NCBI GenBank assembly: GCA_002748015.1
Contig: PDRH01000026.1
Span: 1 to 32,799 of the forward strand
Direction of reading: 5' to 3'
Source of the DNA: Bacteroidota bacterium
GTDB lineage: Bacteria; Bacteroidota; Bacteroidia; Bacteroidales; CAJPTX01
Length of the DNA: 32,799 nucleotides
Notes under the pieces: model-generated
Databases searched by the model: none
What the model was told of the DNA's origin: nothing
The model's input: the letters and a program-made list of their open reading frames with translations, nothing else
Position numbers and translations under genes: made by a program
In this document: in pieces, positions 8,899 through 17,612 of the stretch
How the letters are laid out: every line of letters starts with the position of its first letter
Position numbering within the stretch: the first letter of the stretch is position 1

Positions 8899-9922
8899 GA
8901 GCGCAACGGGCATAGAGGCATTGCGCCAGATGGATGCCGTGGGGCATAAGATGCTCATCGTCGTGAATGCAGATGGGGGCTTCCACTCCATCCTTACGGT
9001 GGGCGACCTCCAGCGCGCCATCATCGCCAGCTACGATATTGCCCAGAGCATTGATGGGCTACTCGACCCGAAGTCTAAGGAATACGCCTACGTATGGGAG
9101 AGCGAAGAGGATATTCGTCAGCGCATGCTGGCCATTCGTGCGGAGTTCATGCCCGTGCTCGACGAGGCGGGCGCATTGCAGCGGCTCTACCTCTGGGAGG
9201 ACTTCTTCCCGAGCACCTCCCACGTGGCTGAGCGCGAGCCCCTAGATCTCCCTGTGGTCATCATGGCCGGTGGGCGAGGCGAGCGCATGAAGCCGCTTAC
9301 CAACGTAATACCCAAGCCGCTCATCCCGATAGGTGAGAAGACCATCCTCGAGACCATCCTTGATCAGTTCGCTGCCATCGGTTGCCACCGCTTCTACATC
9401 TCCGAGAACTACAAGGCAGGTTTGCTCCAGTACTATTTATCCGAGCTCGAACTCCCCTACTCCATTACGCACGTGGTGGAGGACAAGCCCATGGGGACCA
9501 TTGGCAGCGTCTCCCTAATGGCCGAGAGCATCGATACCCCCTTCTTCGTTTCCAACTGCGATATCCTCGTTGATCAGGACTACCGGGATGTATACGACTA
9601 CCACGTCTCCAACTCGAACGACATCACCGTGGTAACCTCCATGCAGGCGCAGCGCATCCCCTACGGGGTCATCGAGAGCGGCCCTGACGGCCTCCTCGAG
9701 CGCGTGATAGAGAAGCCCGAGAATATCTATATGATAAATACCGGGGTCTACCTGCTCAACGCCGAGATGATAGATTTAATCCCCCGGGACACCTTCTTCC
9801 ACATCACGGACCTTATCGCGGAGGTTATTGCCAAGGGGGGCCGCGTGGGTTGCTTCCCGGTGAGCGAGCGCTCCTGGCGGGATATTGGGACCTGGGCAGA
9901 GTACCTGAGGGTTCTGGGCTAG
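8861..9922 (+). CDS. CBS-domain + sugar nucleotidyltransferase (PtmE-like)
   Basis: N-terminal CBS-like segment (IEALRQMDAVGHKMLIVVNADGGFHSILTVGDLQRAII), then PVVIMAGGRGERMKPLTNVIPKPLIPIGEKTILETILDQF, MGTIGSV, FFVSNCDILVDQDY. Confidence 0.85.
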   Translation: MEGRVPTELLIARSATGIEALRQMDAVGHKMLIVVNADGGFHSILTVGDLQRAIIASYDIAQSIDGLLDPKSKEYAYVWESEEDIRQRMLAIRAEFMPVLDEAGALQRLYLWEDFFPSTSHVAEREPLDLPVVIMAGGRGERMKPLTNVIPKPLIPIGEKTILETILDQFAAIGCHRFYISENYKAGLLQYYLSELELPYSITHVVEDKPMGTIGSVSLMAESIDTPFFVSNCDILVDQDYRDVYDYHVSNSNDITVVTSMQAQRIPYGVIESGPDGLLERVIEKPENIYMINTGVYLLNAEMIDLIPRDTFFHITDLIAEVIAKGGRVGCFPVSERSWRDIGTWAEYLRVLG

Positions 9923-9944
9923 TCTGAATGGCCTTTGCCTTGGG

Positions 9945-9982
9945 CTCCCCTCCGAATTTGTCTGGGGAAATTCGGAGGGGAG
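9945..9982. repeat. Perfect 15-bp inverted repeat (hairpin; possible terminator/attenuator)
   Basis: CTCCCCTCCGAATTT (9945-9959), loop GTCTGGGG, AAATTCGGAGGGGAG (9968-9982). Intergenic, immediately after the CBS-nucleotidyltransferase gene; no strong T-tract. Confidence 0.85.
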
Positions 9983-10075
9983 GTTTGGGCGGGGCGGGGA
10001 CGTTAGCTAGTTAACCCCCTCGTTATTAGGTACGATACCCATTTCTTGGGCTATTTTACTCGTGGAGGCCCCTAG

Positions 10076-10098
10076 TAGCCCGGGTGGGCTAGTTTTTT
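10076..10098 (+). terminator. Candidate rho-independent terminator
   Basis: TAGCCC gggt GGGCTA followed by gTTTTTT; short stem. Confidence 0.45.
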
Positions 10099-10127
10099 GC
10101 CGGAGTATCCGCATGGTGTATTTTGCC

Positions 10128-10135
10128 TACCTTCG
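10128..10135 (+). promoter_or_regulatory. Degenerate -7-like element TACCTTCG upstream of the second operon
   Basis: cctaccttcgcggg in the 255-bp intergenic region; one mismatch to TAnnTTTG and no good -33 seen. Confidence 0.35.
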
Positions 10136-10177
10136 CGGGTGGGCGGGGTGTGCTGTGCGGATGGGTAATGCTTATAT

Positions 10178-11149
10178 GTGAAGCGCATGAGGGTATTAGT
10201 TACAGGCGGTGCGGGCTTTATCGGCTCGAATCTCTGCGAGTATTTTCTGGGGCAAGGGTATGAGGTGGTGTGCTTGGATAACTTCTCAACGGGGTATCAG
10301 CGGAATATTGAACCGTATGTAGGCGATGCATCCTTTCGGCTTGTGGAGGGGGATATATGCGATTTGGAGGCGTGCGTTGAGGCATCTAAGGGTTGTGACT
10401 ACGCCTTTCATCATGCGGCCCTGGTCTCTGTTCCGGAGAGCGTTAGCGATCCGATCGCCACGAATGTAAGCAACGTGGCGGGCTTTGTGAATGTGCTGGA
10501 GGCAGCCCGTCGGAATGGCCTCAAGCGGGTGATCTATGCTTCCTCTTCGGCTGTGTACGGGGATAGCGAGGTGCTGCCGGCGGCCGAGGGCGCTGAGGGG
10601 GCTTGCCTTTCCCCCTATGCGCTGACCAAGCGGATGAATGAGGAGTGGGCGGATTTATACTATCGGCTCTACGGTCTGGAGAGCATAGGGTTGCGCTACT
10701 TCAACGTGTACGGGCGCCGACAGGACCCGAATGGGGCGTATGCGGCGGTAATCCCCATTTTCGTGCGGCGGATGATGGCAGGGCAGCCACCGCAGATCAA
10801 TGGGGACGGGAGCTATACGCGCGATTTTACGTATGTGGATGATGTTGTGCAGGCCAATGTGCGGGCCATGGAGGCTGGTGTAGAGGCTGTGAATGCGGTG
10901 TACAATGTGGCCTATGGGGAGGAGTCGAGCCTCAATGCGCTGGTAGCTGAACTACGGGCAATCCTGAGTGGCTATGATGCGGCTCTCAGTGGCATAGAGG
11001 CCGAGTATGGCCCATTGCGAGAGGGGGACATTGCGCACTCTGTAGCATCGATTGGCTTGCTGCGGGAGCGTTTGGGGTATAGGCCGGAATATCCCCTTTC
11101 GAGGGGCCTTCGGGAGGCTTGCCGGTGGTATTGGGAGAATTTGAAGTAA
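10178..11149 (+). CDS. NAD-dependent UDP-sugar 4-epimerase (WbpP/TviC-like)
   Basis: [85 protein letters not shown]; start GTG 10178 or ATG 10187. Confidence 0.88.
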   Translation: MKRMRVLVTGGAGFIGSNLCEYFLGQGYEVVCLDNFSTGYQRNIEPYVGDASFRLVEGDICDLEACVEASKGCDYAFHHAALVSVPESVSDPIATNVSNVAGFVNVLEAARRNGLKRVIYASSSAVYGDSEVLPAAEGAEGACLSPYALTKRMNEEWADLYYRLYGLESIGLRYFNVYGRRQDPNGAYAAVIPIFVRRMMAGQPPQINGDGSYTRDFTYVDDVVQANVRAMEAGVEAVNAVYNVAYGEESSLNALVAELRAILSGYDAALSGIEAEYGPLREGDIAHSVASIGLLRERLGYRPEYPLSRGLREACRWYWENLK

Positions 11150-11163
11150 GGGATAGTAATAAG

Positions 11164-12048
11164 ATGAAGGGCATAGTACTAGCTGGGGGGAGCGGCACGC
11201 GTCTCTACCCGATAACGAAGGGGGTGAGCAAGCAGCTGCTACCCATATACGATAAGCCGATGGTGTACTACCCCATCTCGGTGCTCATGCTGGCGGGGAT
11301 ACGGGAGATACTCTTGATTTCTACCCCGGAGGATCTGCCGGGTTTCCGGCGTTTGCTGGGCGATGGTTCGGACTATGGGGTGCAGCTATCGTATGCTGAG
11401 CAACCCTCGCCGGATGGCCTGGCGCAGGCGTTCATCATTGGCGAGGGGTTCGTGGGGGATGATGATGTGTGCCTGGTACTGGGAGACAATATTTTCTACG
11501 GGAGCTACTTCACCTCTAAGCTTGCGCAGGCGGTGCGGGATGCGAAGGAGGAGCGGAAAGCTACGGTGTTCGGCTACTGGGTGCACGACCCGGAGCGGTA
11601 TGGCGTGGCGGAGCTGGATGCCACGGGGAACTGCCTCTCGCTGGAGGAGAAACCGGAGCATCCGAAATCGAACTACGCGGTGGTAGGGTTGTACTTCTAC
11701 CCGAGCAGCGTGGTGGAGGTTGCCAAGGGGGTAAAGCCCTCTGCGCGGGGGGAGCTGGAGATTACCTCGGTGAATCAGGTGTACCTTCGGGAGGGCAATC
11801 TGAAGGTTCAGACCTTGGGGCGTGGGTTTGCGTGGCTGGATACGGGTACGCACGATTCGCTGAGCGAGGCTAGCACCTTCATAGAGGTTATAGAGAAGCG
11901 CCAGGGGTTGAAGGTAGCATGCCTGGAGGCGATTGCGTATCGTAAGGGCTGGATAGGTCGGGAGAAGCTTCGGGCACTGGCCGAACCCTTGGCCAAGAAT
12001 CAGTATGGGCAGTATCTGCTCCGAATAGTAAACGAGGGGGAACAGTAG
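11164..12048 (+). CDS. rmlA: Glucose-1-phosphate thymidylyltransferase
   Basis: [75 protein letters not shown] 11164 is M16 of the called ORF. Confidence 0.96.
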   Translation: MKGIVLAGGSGTRLYPITKGVSKQLLPIYDKPMVYYPISVLMLAGIREILLISTPEDLPGFRRLLGDGSDYGVQLSYAEQPSPDGLAQAFIIGEGFVGDDDVCLVLGDNIFYGSYFTSKLAQAVRDAKEERKATVFGYWVHDPERYGVAELDATGNCLSLEEKPEHPKSNYAVVGLYFYPSSVVEVAKGVKPSARGELEITSVNQVYLREGNLKVQTLGRGFAWLDTGTHDSLSEASTFIEVIEKRQGLKVACLEAIAYRKGWIGREKLRALAEPLAKNQYGQYLLRIVNEGEQ

Positions 12049-12050
12049 AG

Positions 12051-13127
12051 ATGAAGAGCTGGAAACGTAGCATAGTAGTAACGGGGGGGGCTGGTTTTAT
12101 TGGTTCGCACGTTGTGCGCCTGTTCGTGTCAAAGTACCCGGAGTACCGGGTGATTTGCCTGGATAAGCTGACGTATGCGGGCAACCTAGAGAATTTGCGG
12201 GATGTGGAGGATGCGCCGAACTATGCCTTTGAGCGGGTGGATATTTGCGATTTTGCAGAGGTGCAGCGGGTGTTCCGTGATTATGCCATAGATGGGGTTA
12301 TCCATCTGGCGGCTGAGAGCCATGTGGACAGGAGTATCCGCGACCCCTTCACCTTTGCGCAGACGAATGTGATGGGTACGCTTACGTTGCTGCAGGCGGC
12401 TCGTCTCTACTGGGAGGGGCTACCGACGGGGTACGAGGGGAAGCTGTTCTACCATATCTCTACGGATGAGGTGTACGGTGCGCTGGAGATGGAGGGTGGC
12501 TATTTCGTGGAGACGACGAGCTACGATCCGCATTCGCCCTACTCTGCCTCAAAGGCGAGCTCTGACCACTTCGTGCGTTCGTTCCACGATACGTACGGTA
12601 TGCCTACGCTGGTGACGAACTGCTCGAATAACTATGGGCCCAACCAGTTCCCGGAGAAGCTGATACCGCTGTTTATCAATAATATCCGTGAGGGTAAGCC
12701 CCTGCCGGTGTACGGTAAGGGGGAGAACGTGCGGGATTGGCTGTACGTGCTGGACCATGCCCGGGCGATAGATACGATATTCCATAGGGGGAAGGTGGGG
12801 GATACGTACAACATCGGCGGGTTCAACGAGTGGCGGAATATAGATTTGATTCGGGTGATAATTGAGACGGTGGATAGGTTGCTGGGGCATGAGGCTGGTC
12901 ATTCGCTGGGCTTGATTAGCTATGTACAGGATAGGGCTGGGCATGATTTGCGCTACGCGATAGATTCGACGAAGCTGAAGGAGGAACTGGGGTGGGAGCC
13001 CTCGCTGCAGTTTGAGGAGGGGATAGAGAGGACCGTCCGCTGGTATCTGGACAACGGGGAGTGGGTGGAGCGGATAACCTCTGGGGAGTATGCGCGCTAC
13101 TACGAGGAGATGTACGGTGGACGTTAG
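12051..13127 (+). CDS. rmlB: dTDP-glucose 4,6-dehydratase
   Basis: [109 protein letters not shown]. Confidence 0.96.
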   Translation: MKSWKRSIVVTGGAGFIGSHVVRLFVSKYPEYRVICLDKLTYAGNLENLRDVEDAPNYAFERVDICDFAEVQRVFRDYAIDGVIHLAAESHVDRSIRDPFTFAQTNVMGTLTLLQAARLYWEGLPTGYEGKLFYHISTDEVYGALEMEGGYFVETTSYDPHSPYSASKASSDHFVRSFHDTYGMPTLVTNCSNNYGPNQFPEKLIPLFINNIREGKPLPVYGKGENVRDWLYVLDHARAIDTIFHRGKVGDTYNIGGFNEWRNIDLIRVIIETVDRLLGHEAGHSLGLISYVQDRAGHDLRYAIDSTKLKEELGWEPSLQFEEGIERTVRWYLDNGEWVERITSGEYARYYEEMYGGR

Positions 13128-13168
13128 GCGGCTAGGCATGTAGTTTTGCGCTAGAGGAGGGTATAGTT

Positions 13169-14614
13169 TTGAGCGATACGCTAAAGGATAGGACTGCGAA
13201 GGGTATGGGCTGGAGCCTGCTGGATAACCTGGCGGGTGCTGGCATTACCTTCCTTGTGGGGCTTGTACTTGCGCGGTTACTTTCGCCGAGCGAGTACGGG
13301 ATACTGGCCATCGTGATGATATTCATCGCGGTGTCGAACTCCATAGTGGATAGCGGCTTTTCGAGCGCGCTGGTGCGGAAGGTGAAGGTGAGCCCGTTGG
13401 ACTACAATACGGTTTTCTACTTCAATCTGGTGGTTAGCGCGGTGCTCTACGTTGGTCTGTACTTCCTGTCGCCCTTCATTGCGGATTTCTTCGGGCAGGC
13501 GATACTGGTGCCGGTGACGCGGGTGATCGGGGTTGTGCTGGTTATCAACGGCCTGGCCATCATCCCCCGGACGATTTTCGTTCGCAGCGTGAACTTCAAG
13601 TCGCAGATGTTGGCTTCGCTCATTGCCTCTGTGGCCAGCGGGGTTGTGGGTATCGGTATGGCGCTGATGGACTACGGGGTGTGGAGTTTGGTGGGGCAAC
13701 TTATCACTCGTCAGCTGCTGCTGACGGTATGCTTGTGGTGGCTATCCAGGTGGACACCGGCATTGGAGTACTCGTGGGAGAGCTTTCGGGAGCTATTCAG
13801 CTTTGGGTCTAAGCTACTGGTTGCGGGTTTGATAGATACTGTGTATCGGCATGTTGTAGAGTTTGTCATAGGGAAGTTCTACACGACGGGGGAGCTGGGG
13901 CAGTATACGCGGGCAGACCAGTTTGGCAATCTGGTGGCGGGCAACATGACTAGCGTTATTCAGCGCGTGAGCTATCCGGTGCTGAGCTCGATACAGGAGG
14001 AGCCGGAGCGGCTGCTGGAGGGCTTTCGCCGGGTGATAAAGTCGTCGATGCTGCTGTCCTTTGCGGCGATGTTCGGCATGGCGGCGTGCGCTAGGCCGAT
14101 GGTGCTGCTGCTCATAGGGGAGAAGTGGTTGCCGTCGGTTTACTACCTTCAGATTCTGTGCCTTTCGGCCTCTCTCTATCCGTTGCATGCGATAAACCTG
14201 AATATTCTGCAGGTGAAGGGGCGGTCGGACTTATTCCTCCGCCTGGAGGTGTACAAGAAGCTGCTGGGGGTGGGGCCTATTCTGCTGGGGATATTCTGGG
14301 GTATTGTGCCGATGCTGTGGGGGGGAGTTGTGACATCGGTGCTGGCCTTCTTCTTGAATAGCTACTACTCCGATGCCCTGCTTTCCTACCCGTCGTTGAT
14401 GCAGGTGAGGGATGTGGCGCCGACTTTCTGCGTCTCGCTGGTGGTGGCGGGGTGCATGTGGTGCGTTACGTTGGTGCCGATGGCTGTGTATTTCCAGCTA
14501 GCCGGGCAGGTGCTGCTGGGGGGTGGGCTGGCTTTGCTGCTCTACGAGTACTTCCGGCCGGCGGAGTACCTGGAGCTGAAGGAGATAGGTTTGAAACTAA
14601 TACTGAGGAGGTAG
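13169..14614 (+). CDS. Wzx-type oligosaccharide flippase (MOP superfamily)
   Basis: Multi-TM protein with GMGWSLLDNLAGAGITFLVGLVLARLLSPSEYGILAIVMIFIAVSNSIVDSGFSSALVRK, typical of lipopolysaccharide flippases; TTG start preceded by a GA-rich RBS. Confidence 0.9.
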   Translation: MSDTLKDRTAKGMGWSLLDNLAGAGITFLVGLVLARLLSPSEYGILAIVMIFIAVSNSIVDSGFSSALVRKVKVSPLDYNTVFYFNLVVSAVLYVGLYFLSPFIADFFGQAILVPVTRVIGVVLVINGLAIIPRTIFVRSVNFKSQMLASLIASVASGVVGIGMALMDYGVWSLVGQLITRQLLLTVCLWWLSRWTPALEYSWESFRELFSFGSKLLVAGLIDTVYRHVVEFVIGKFYTTGELGQYTRADQFGNLVAGNMTSVIQRVSYPVLSSIQEEPERLLEGFRRVIKSSMLLSFAAMFGMAACARPMVLLLIGEKWLPSVYYLQILCLSASLYPLHAINLNILQVKGRSDLFLRLEVYKKLLGVGPILLGIFWGIVPMLWGGVVTSVLAFFLNSYYSDALLSYPSLMQVRDVAPTFCVSLVVAGCMWCVTLVPMAVYFQLAGQVLLGGGLALLLYEYFRPAEYLELKEIGLKLILRR

Positions 14615-14617
14615 ACC

Positions 14618-15730
14618 GTGGAAAAGAAACCGATAAATGTAACCTCGCCGCTCCTTCCGGATCTGGAGGAGTTCATCCCCTACCTTCGGGAGATTTGGGA
14701 TAGCGCTTGGTTGACGAATAATGGGAACTACCACCAGGAACTGGAGGAGGCGTTGGCCGATTACCTGAAGGTGCCGTACATAAGCCTCTTTGCCAATGGG
14801 ACGTTGCCGCTTATGTGTGCGCTGCAGGCGCTGCGGGTAACGGGCGAGGTGATTACTACGCCCTATAGCTTTGTAGCGACAACGCATTCCCTGTGGTGGA
14901 ATGGGGTGCGTCCGGTCTTTGTGGATATAGACCCGGTAACGTGCAATCTGGATCCGGGGCGTATCGAGGCGGCCATTACCCCTCGAACGACTGCGATCAT
15001 GCCCGTGCATTGCTATGGACAGCCGTGCGATACAGTGGGCATACAGGAGGTGGCGGATAAGTATGGACTGCGGGTTATCTACGATGCGGCGCATGCCTTT
15101 GGGGTTGAGGTGGATGGCGGTGGTATCTGCTGCGCGGGGGACATGAGCACGCTGAGCTTCCATGCGACGAAGGTGTACAATACCATAGAGGGGGGGGCGC
15201 TGGTGTGCCATGATGCGAAGACGAAGGAGCGTATAGACCGGCTGAAGAACTTCGGTTTTGCGGGTGAGGTGGAGGTGATAGCCCCTGGTATAAACGGCAA
15301 GATGGATGAAGTGCGGGCAGCGTATGGGCTGCTCAACCTGCGGCAGGTGGAGGGGGCAATTGCCCGTCGCCGGGCGGTGGTGGAGCGGTATAGGGAGGCG
15401 CTGTGCGGGGTGGCGGGCATTTCGTTCTTTGAGGATCGGGATGGGGTTCGCCAGAACTACGCCTACTTCCCGATCTTCGTGGATGAGGGGGTGTTCGGGA
15501 TGAGCCGTGATGCGCTCTACGAGCGGATGAAAGGGGCGGGGGTCATGGGGCGCCGGTATTTCTACCCGCTGATTAGCGATTTCTCGACGTACCGGGGCTT
15601 GCCGTCTGCCCGTGCGGAGAATCTGCCGGTGGCTCGGCGGAAGGCTAGTGAAGTAATTTGCCTACCTTTGCATGCGGATATGGGTGAGGGGGATGTGGAG
15701 CGGGTGCTGGGGAGTATTGTGGATGTTTAA
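14618..15730 (+). CDS. DegT/DnrJ/EryC1 aminotransferase, VioA-like (dTDP-4-amino-4,6-dideoxyhexose forming)
   Basis: VTSPLLPDLEEFIPYLREIWDSAWLTNNGNYHQELEEALADYL, TTPYSFVATTHSL, YDAAHAFGVEV, LSFHATKVYNTIEGGALV; GTG start. Confidence 0.87.
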   Translation: MEKKPINVTSPLLPDLEEFIPYLREIWDSAWLTNNGNYHQELEEALADYLKVPYISLFANGTLPLMCALQALRVTGEVITTPYSFVATTHSLWWNGVRPVFVDIDPVTCNLDPGRIEAAITPRTTAIMPVHCYGQPCDTVGIQEVADKYGLRVIYDAAHAFGVEVDGGGICCAGDMSTLSFHATKVYNTIEGGALVCHDAKTKERIDRLKNFGFAGEVEVIAPGINGKMDEVRAAYGLLNLRQVEGAIARRRAVVERYREALCGVAGISFFEDRDGVRQNYAYFPIFVDEGVFGMSRDALYERMKGAGVMGRRYFYPLISDFSTYRGLPSARAENLPVARRKASEVICLPLHADMGEGDVERVLGSIVDV

Positions 15731-15733
15731 GCT

Positions 15734-17035
15734 ATGATAGAGGCATTTGTACTGCGCAATGTGCTATCTTTTCGTGATGAGGTAGTTCTGAGCTTTATCG
15801 CCGATGAGGGGGTGGGAGGTGGTGCCTCATCGTATTGTGTGGAGGCTGCGCATGGGATACGCCTTTTGCGCTTGGCTCTGCTCTTCGGTGGGAATGCTTC
15901 GGGGAAGACGAATGTGCTGGTGGCGCTCCATTTCCTACTTCAATTTATGGCTTCTTCCTCAGAAGGAGAGTCTAATAATCTGAGCAAGGGAATCGCCCTG
16001 GAGCCCTTTATCCTCGATGAGGTCTCCCGCGAGCAGGAGTCGAGACTTGAGCTCTATTTCCATCCTCGCAATTCGACGGGGGGGTATAGTCGTTACCGCT
16101 ATGAGCTTATATTCATCAAGGAGGGGGTACTGAGTGAGCGTTTGTGGGTCTATCGTACGAGTAGACCAAGCCTTTTGTATGATAGGGGAAATGGGGAGAT
16201 TCGCTTTGGCTCTGCTTTAGGGGCAATCCCTCGCGCTGTAAGGGATGAGCTGAAGGTGAAGACGCTTCGTAATATGTCCGTCTTGGCAGCCTATGCCCAG
16301 GTGAATTTTGCCAATCCAGATTTGGAGCGCGTAGTTGGCTGGGCGGTATCATATTTAGCCTCTAGCAATCCTCATCCACAGAGTATCCGCGATATGGCGC
16401 AGTACTTGTGGGATAATAAGGATCTTATTCCCCGGCTTGTTGAGCGCATGCGTTTTGCTGATTTCAATATTTCTGATATTCGTCCGGAGGTGCAAGAGGT
16501 TGACATTGAGGTGCCATTGCCCTTTGACGATATCCTGAATAAGGAGTCTGAGGGGCGTGGAAGCGGGGCTCCCCCTGTCCGTACCATTCGTAAGAGGATG
16601 GTGCGTTTGCTGTTTGAGCATGAGGTGCAGGTGGATGGGGAGCTTCGAAAGCGTTGGTTGAATGCTCATATGGAGTCGGCTGGTACGTTGGGCTTGCTGA
16701 ACCTGTTTCTAAAGGTCGCTTTTGCATTTGAGGTGCATGGCTGTATTCTGGCGGATGAGATTGAGCAGTCGCTGCATCCAACCCTGCTCGAGGATTTTCT
16801 GGATCATTTCCTCTATGCAGAGAGCGATTCGCAGCTCATTGCATCGACGCATTTGGACTCCTTGCTACACTATGTAGATGCGATTATTCGGCGGGATAGC
16901 ATTTGGTTTACTGAGAAGGATGAGGAGGGAGTCTCGGATTTGTACTCGCTGATGGTAATTAAGGGTCTGGCTAATATAAGCGATTTTCGCAAGGCGTATC
17001 GGGATGGTCTTTTGGGAGGTGTTGCCTATGTCTAG
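15734..17035 (+). CDS. AAA-family (ABC/OLD-like) ATPase, RloA-like
   Basis: IEAFVLRNVLSFRDEVVLSF, Walker A LLFGGNASGKTNVLVALHFLLQFM, HMESAGTLGLLNLFLKVAFAFEVHGCILADEIEQSLHPTLLEDFLDHF, SQLIASTHLDSLL. Confidence 0.88.
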   Translation: MIEAFVLRNVLSFRDEVVLSFIADEGVGGGASSYCVEAAHGIRLLRLALLFGGNASGKTNVLVALHFLLQFMASSSEGESNNLSKGIALEPFILDEVSREQESRLELYFHPRNSTGGYSRYRYELIFIKEGVLSERLWVYRTSRPSLLYDRGNGEIRFGSALGAIPRAVRDELKVKTLRNMSVLAAYAQVNFANPDLERVVGWAVSYLASSNPHPQSIRDMAQYLWDNKDLIPRLVERMRFADFNISDIRPEVQEVDIEVPLPFDDILNKESEGRGSGAPPVRTIRKRMVRLLFEHEVQVDGELRKRWLNAHMESAGTLGLLNLFLKVAFAFEVHGCILADEIEQSLHPTLLEDFLDHFLYAESDSQLIASTHLDSLLHYVDAIIRRDSIWFTEKDEEGVSDLYSLMVIKGLANISDFRKAYRDGLLGGVAYV

Positions 17036-17612
17036 CTTGCGAAGAAAATCTAAGCGGGAGCGGGAGCGTGGAGAGCCAGTCCCTGTGCTGATAGTGGAAG
17101 GTGAGTGTGAGCGTAGCTATTTCAATCTGCTGCGTAGTAAGAGATTCCCGTTTAGGGTGAGGCTACCGAAGCCCTCAAGCTCTATGGCTAAGCTACGGAG
17201 CATCATAGATGCAGAGCTTTTGGTGGCTTCACGAGTCGTTGTGGTGTATGATATGGATGTTCAGCAGGATAAAAGCGTTGCTGCGAATTGGCAGGAGCTA
17301 CGCGATAGCTATGAGGGGCAGGGGGTAGAGTTCGTTTTGAGCAATCCTTGCTTTGAGTACTGGTTTCTCTTGCACTTCATTGAGGAGTACGGTGTGATGT
17401 CCAGCCACCAGCTTTTGCAGAAGTTGAAGAGATATGCTCCAAATTATGCCAAGAGCTCCACTGGTATAAGGGCGATTTCGCAAGCGATTGATGGGATGCG
17501 TGAAGAGGCGATAAAGCGAGCGGATAGGTCGTGTTCTCGGTATGAAGAGTTTGAGGGTGGTTCTTTCACTCAGGTGGGCGGTTTCCTACGTAAAATGGAG
17601 GAGAAGGTATGA
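17028..17612 (+). CDS. RloB-family protein (Toprim-like motifs)
   Basis: VPVLIVEGECERSYFNLLR, VVVVYDMDVQQD, FVLSNPCFEYWFLLHFIEEYG; ATG 17028 (M9 of the called ORF) overlaps the ATPase stop. Confidence 0.82.
   Translation: MSSLRRKSKRERERGEPVPVLIVEGECERSYFNLLRSKRFPFRVRLPKPSSSMAKLRSIIDAELLVASRVVVVYDMDVQQDKSVAANWQELRDSYEGQGVEFVLSNPCFEYWFLLHFIEEYGVMSSHQLLQKLKRYAPNYAKSSTGIRAISQAIDGMREEAIKRADRSCSRYEEFEGGSFTQVGGFLRKMEEKV

Noticed and set aside
4719-9922. Complete sialic or legionaminic acid pathway
   Set aside because: No NeuB/LegI-type synthase or NeuA/LegF CMP-transferase is visible in the window.
12549-13139. 196-aa minus-strand ORF inside rmlB
   Set aside because: Antisense shadow ORF; the plus strand is an unambiguous rmlB.
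14597-15211. 204-aa minus-strand ORF antisense to the VioA-like gene
   Set aside because: Shadow ORF rich in His/Arg/Pro with no domain; the plus-strand gene is clear.
15663-15670. TACCTTTG promoter-like element just upstream of the RloA-like gene
   Set aside because: It encodes the conserved LPLHADM motif at the end of the aminotransferase and no -33 TTG is correctly spaced; probably coincidence, though it could be tested by TSS mapping.
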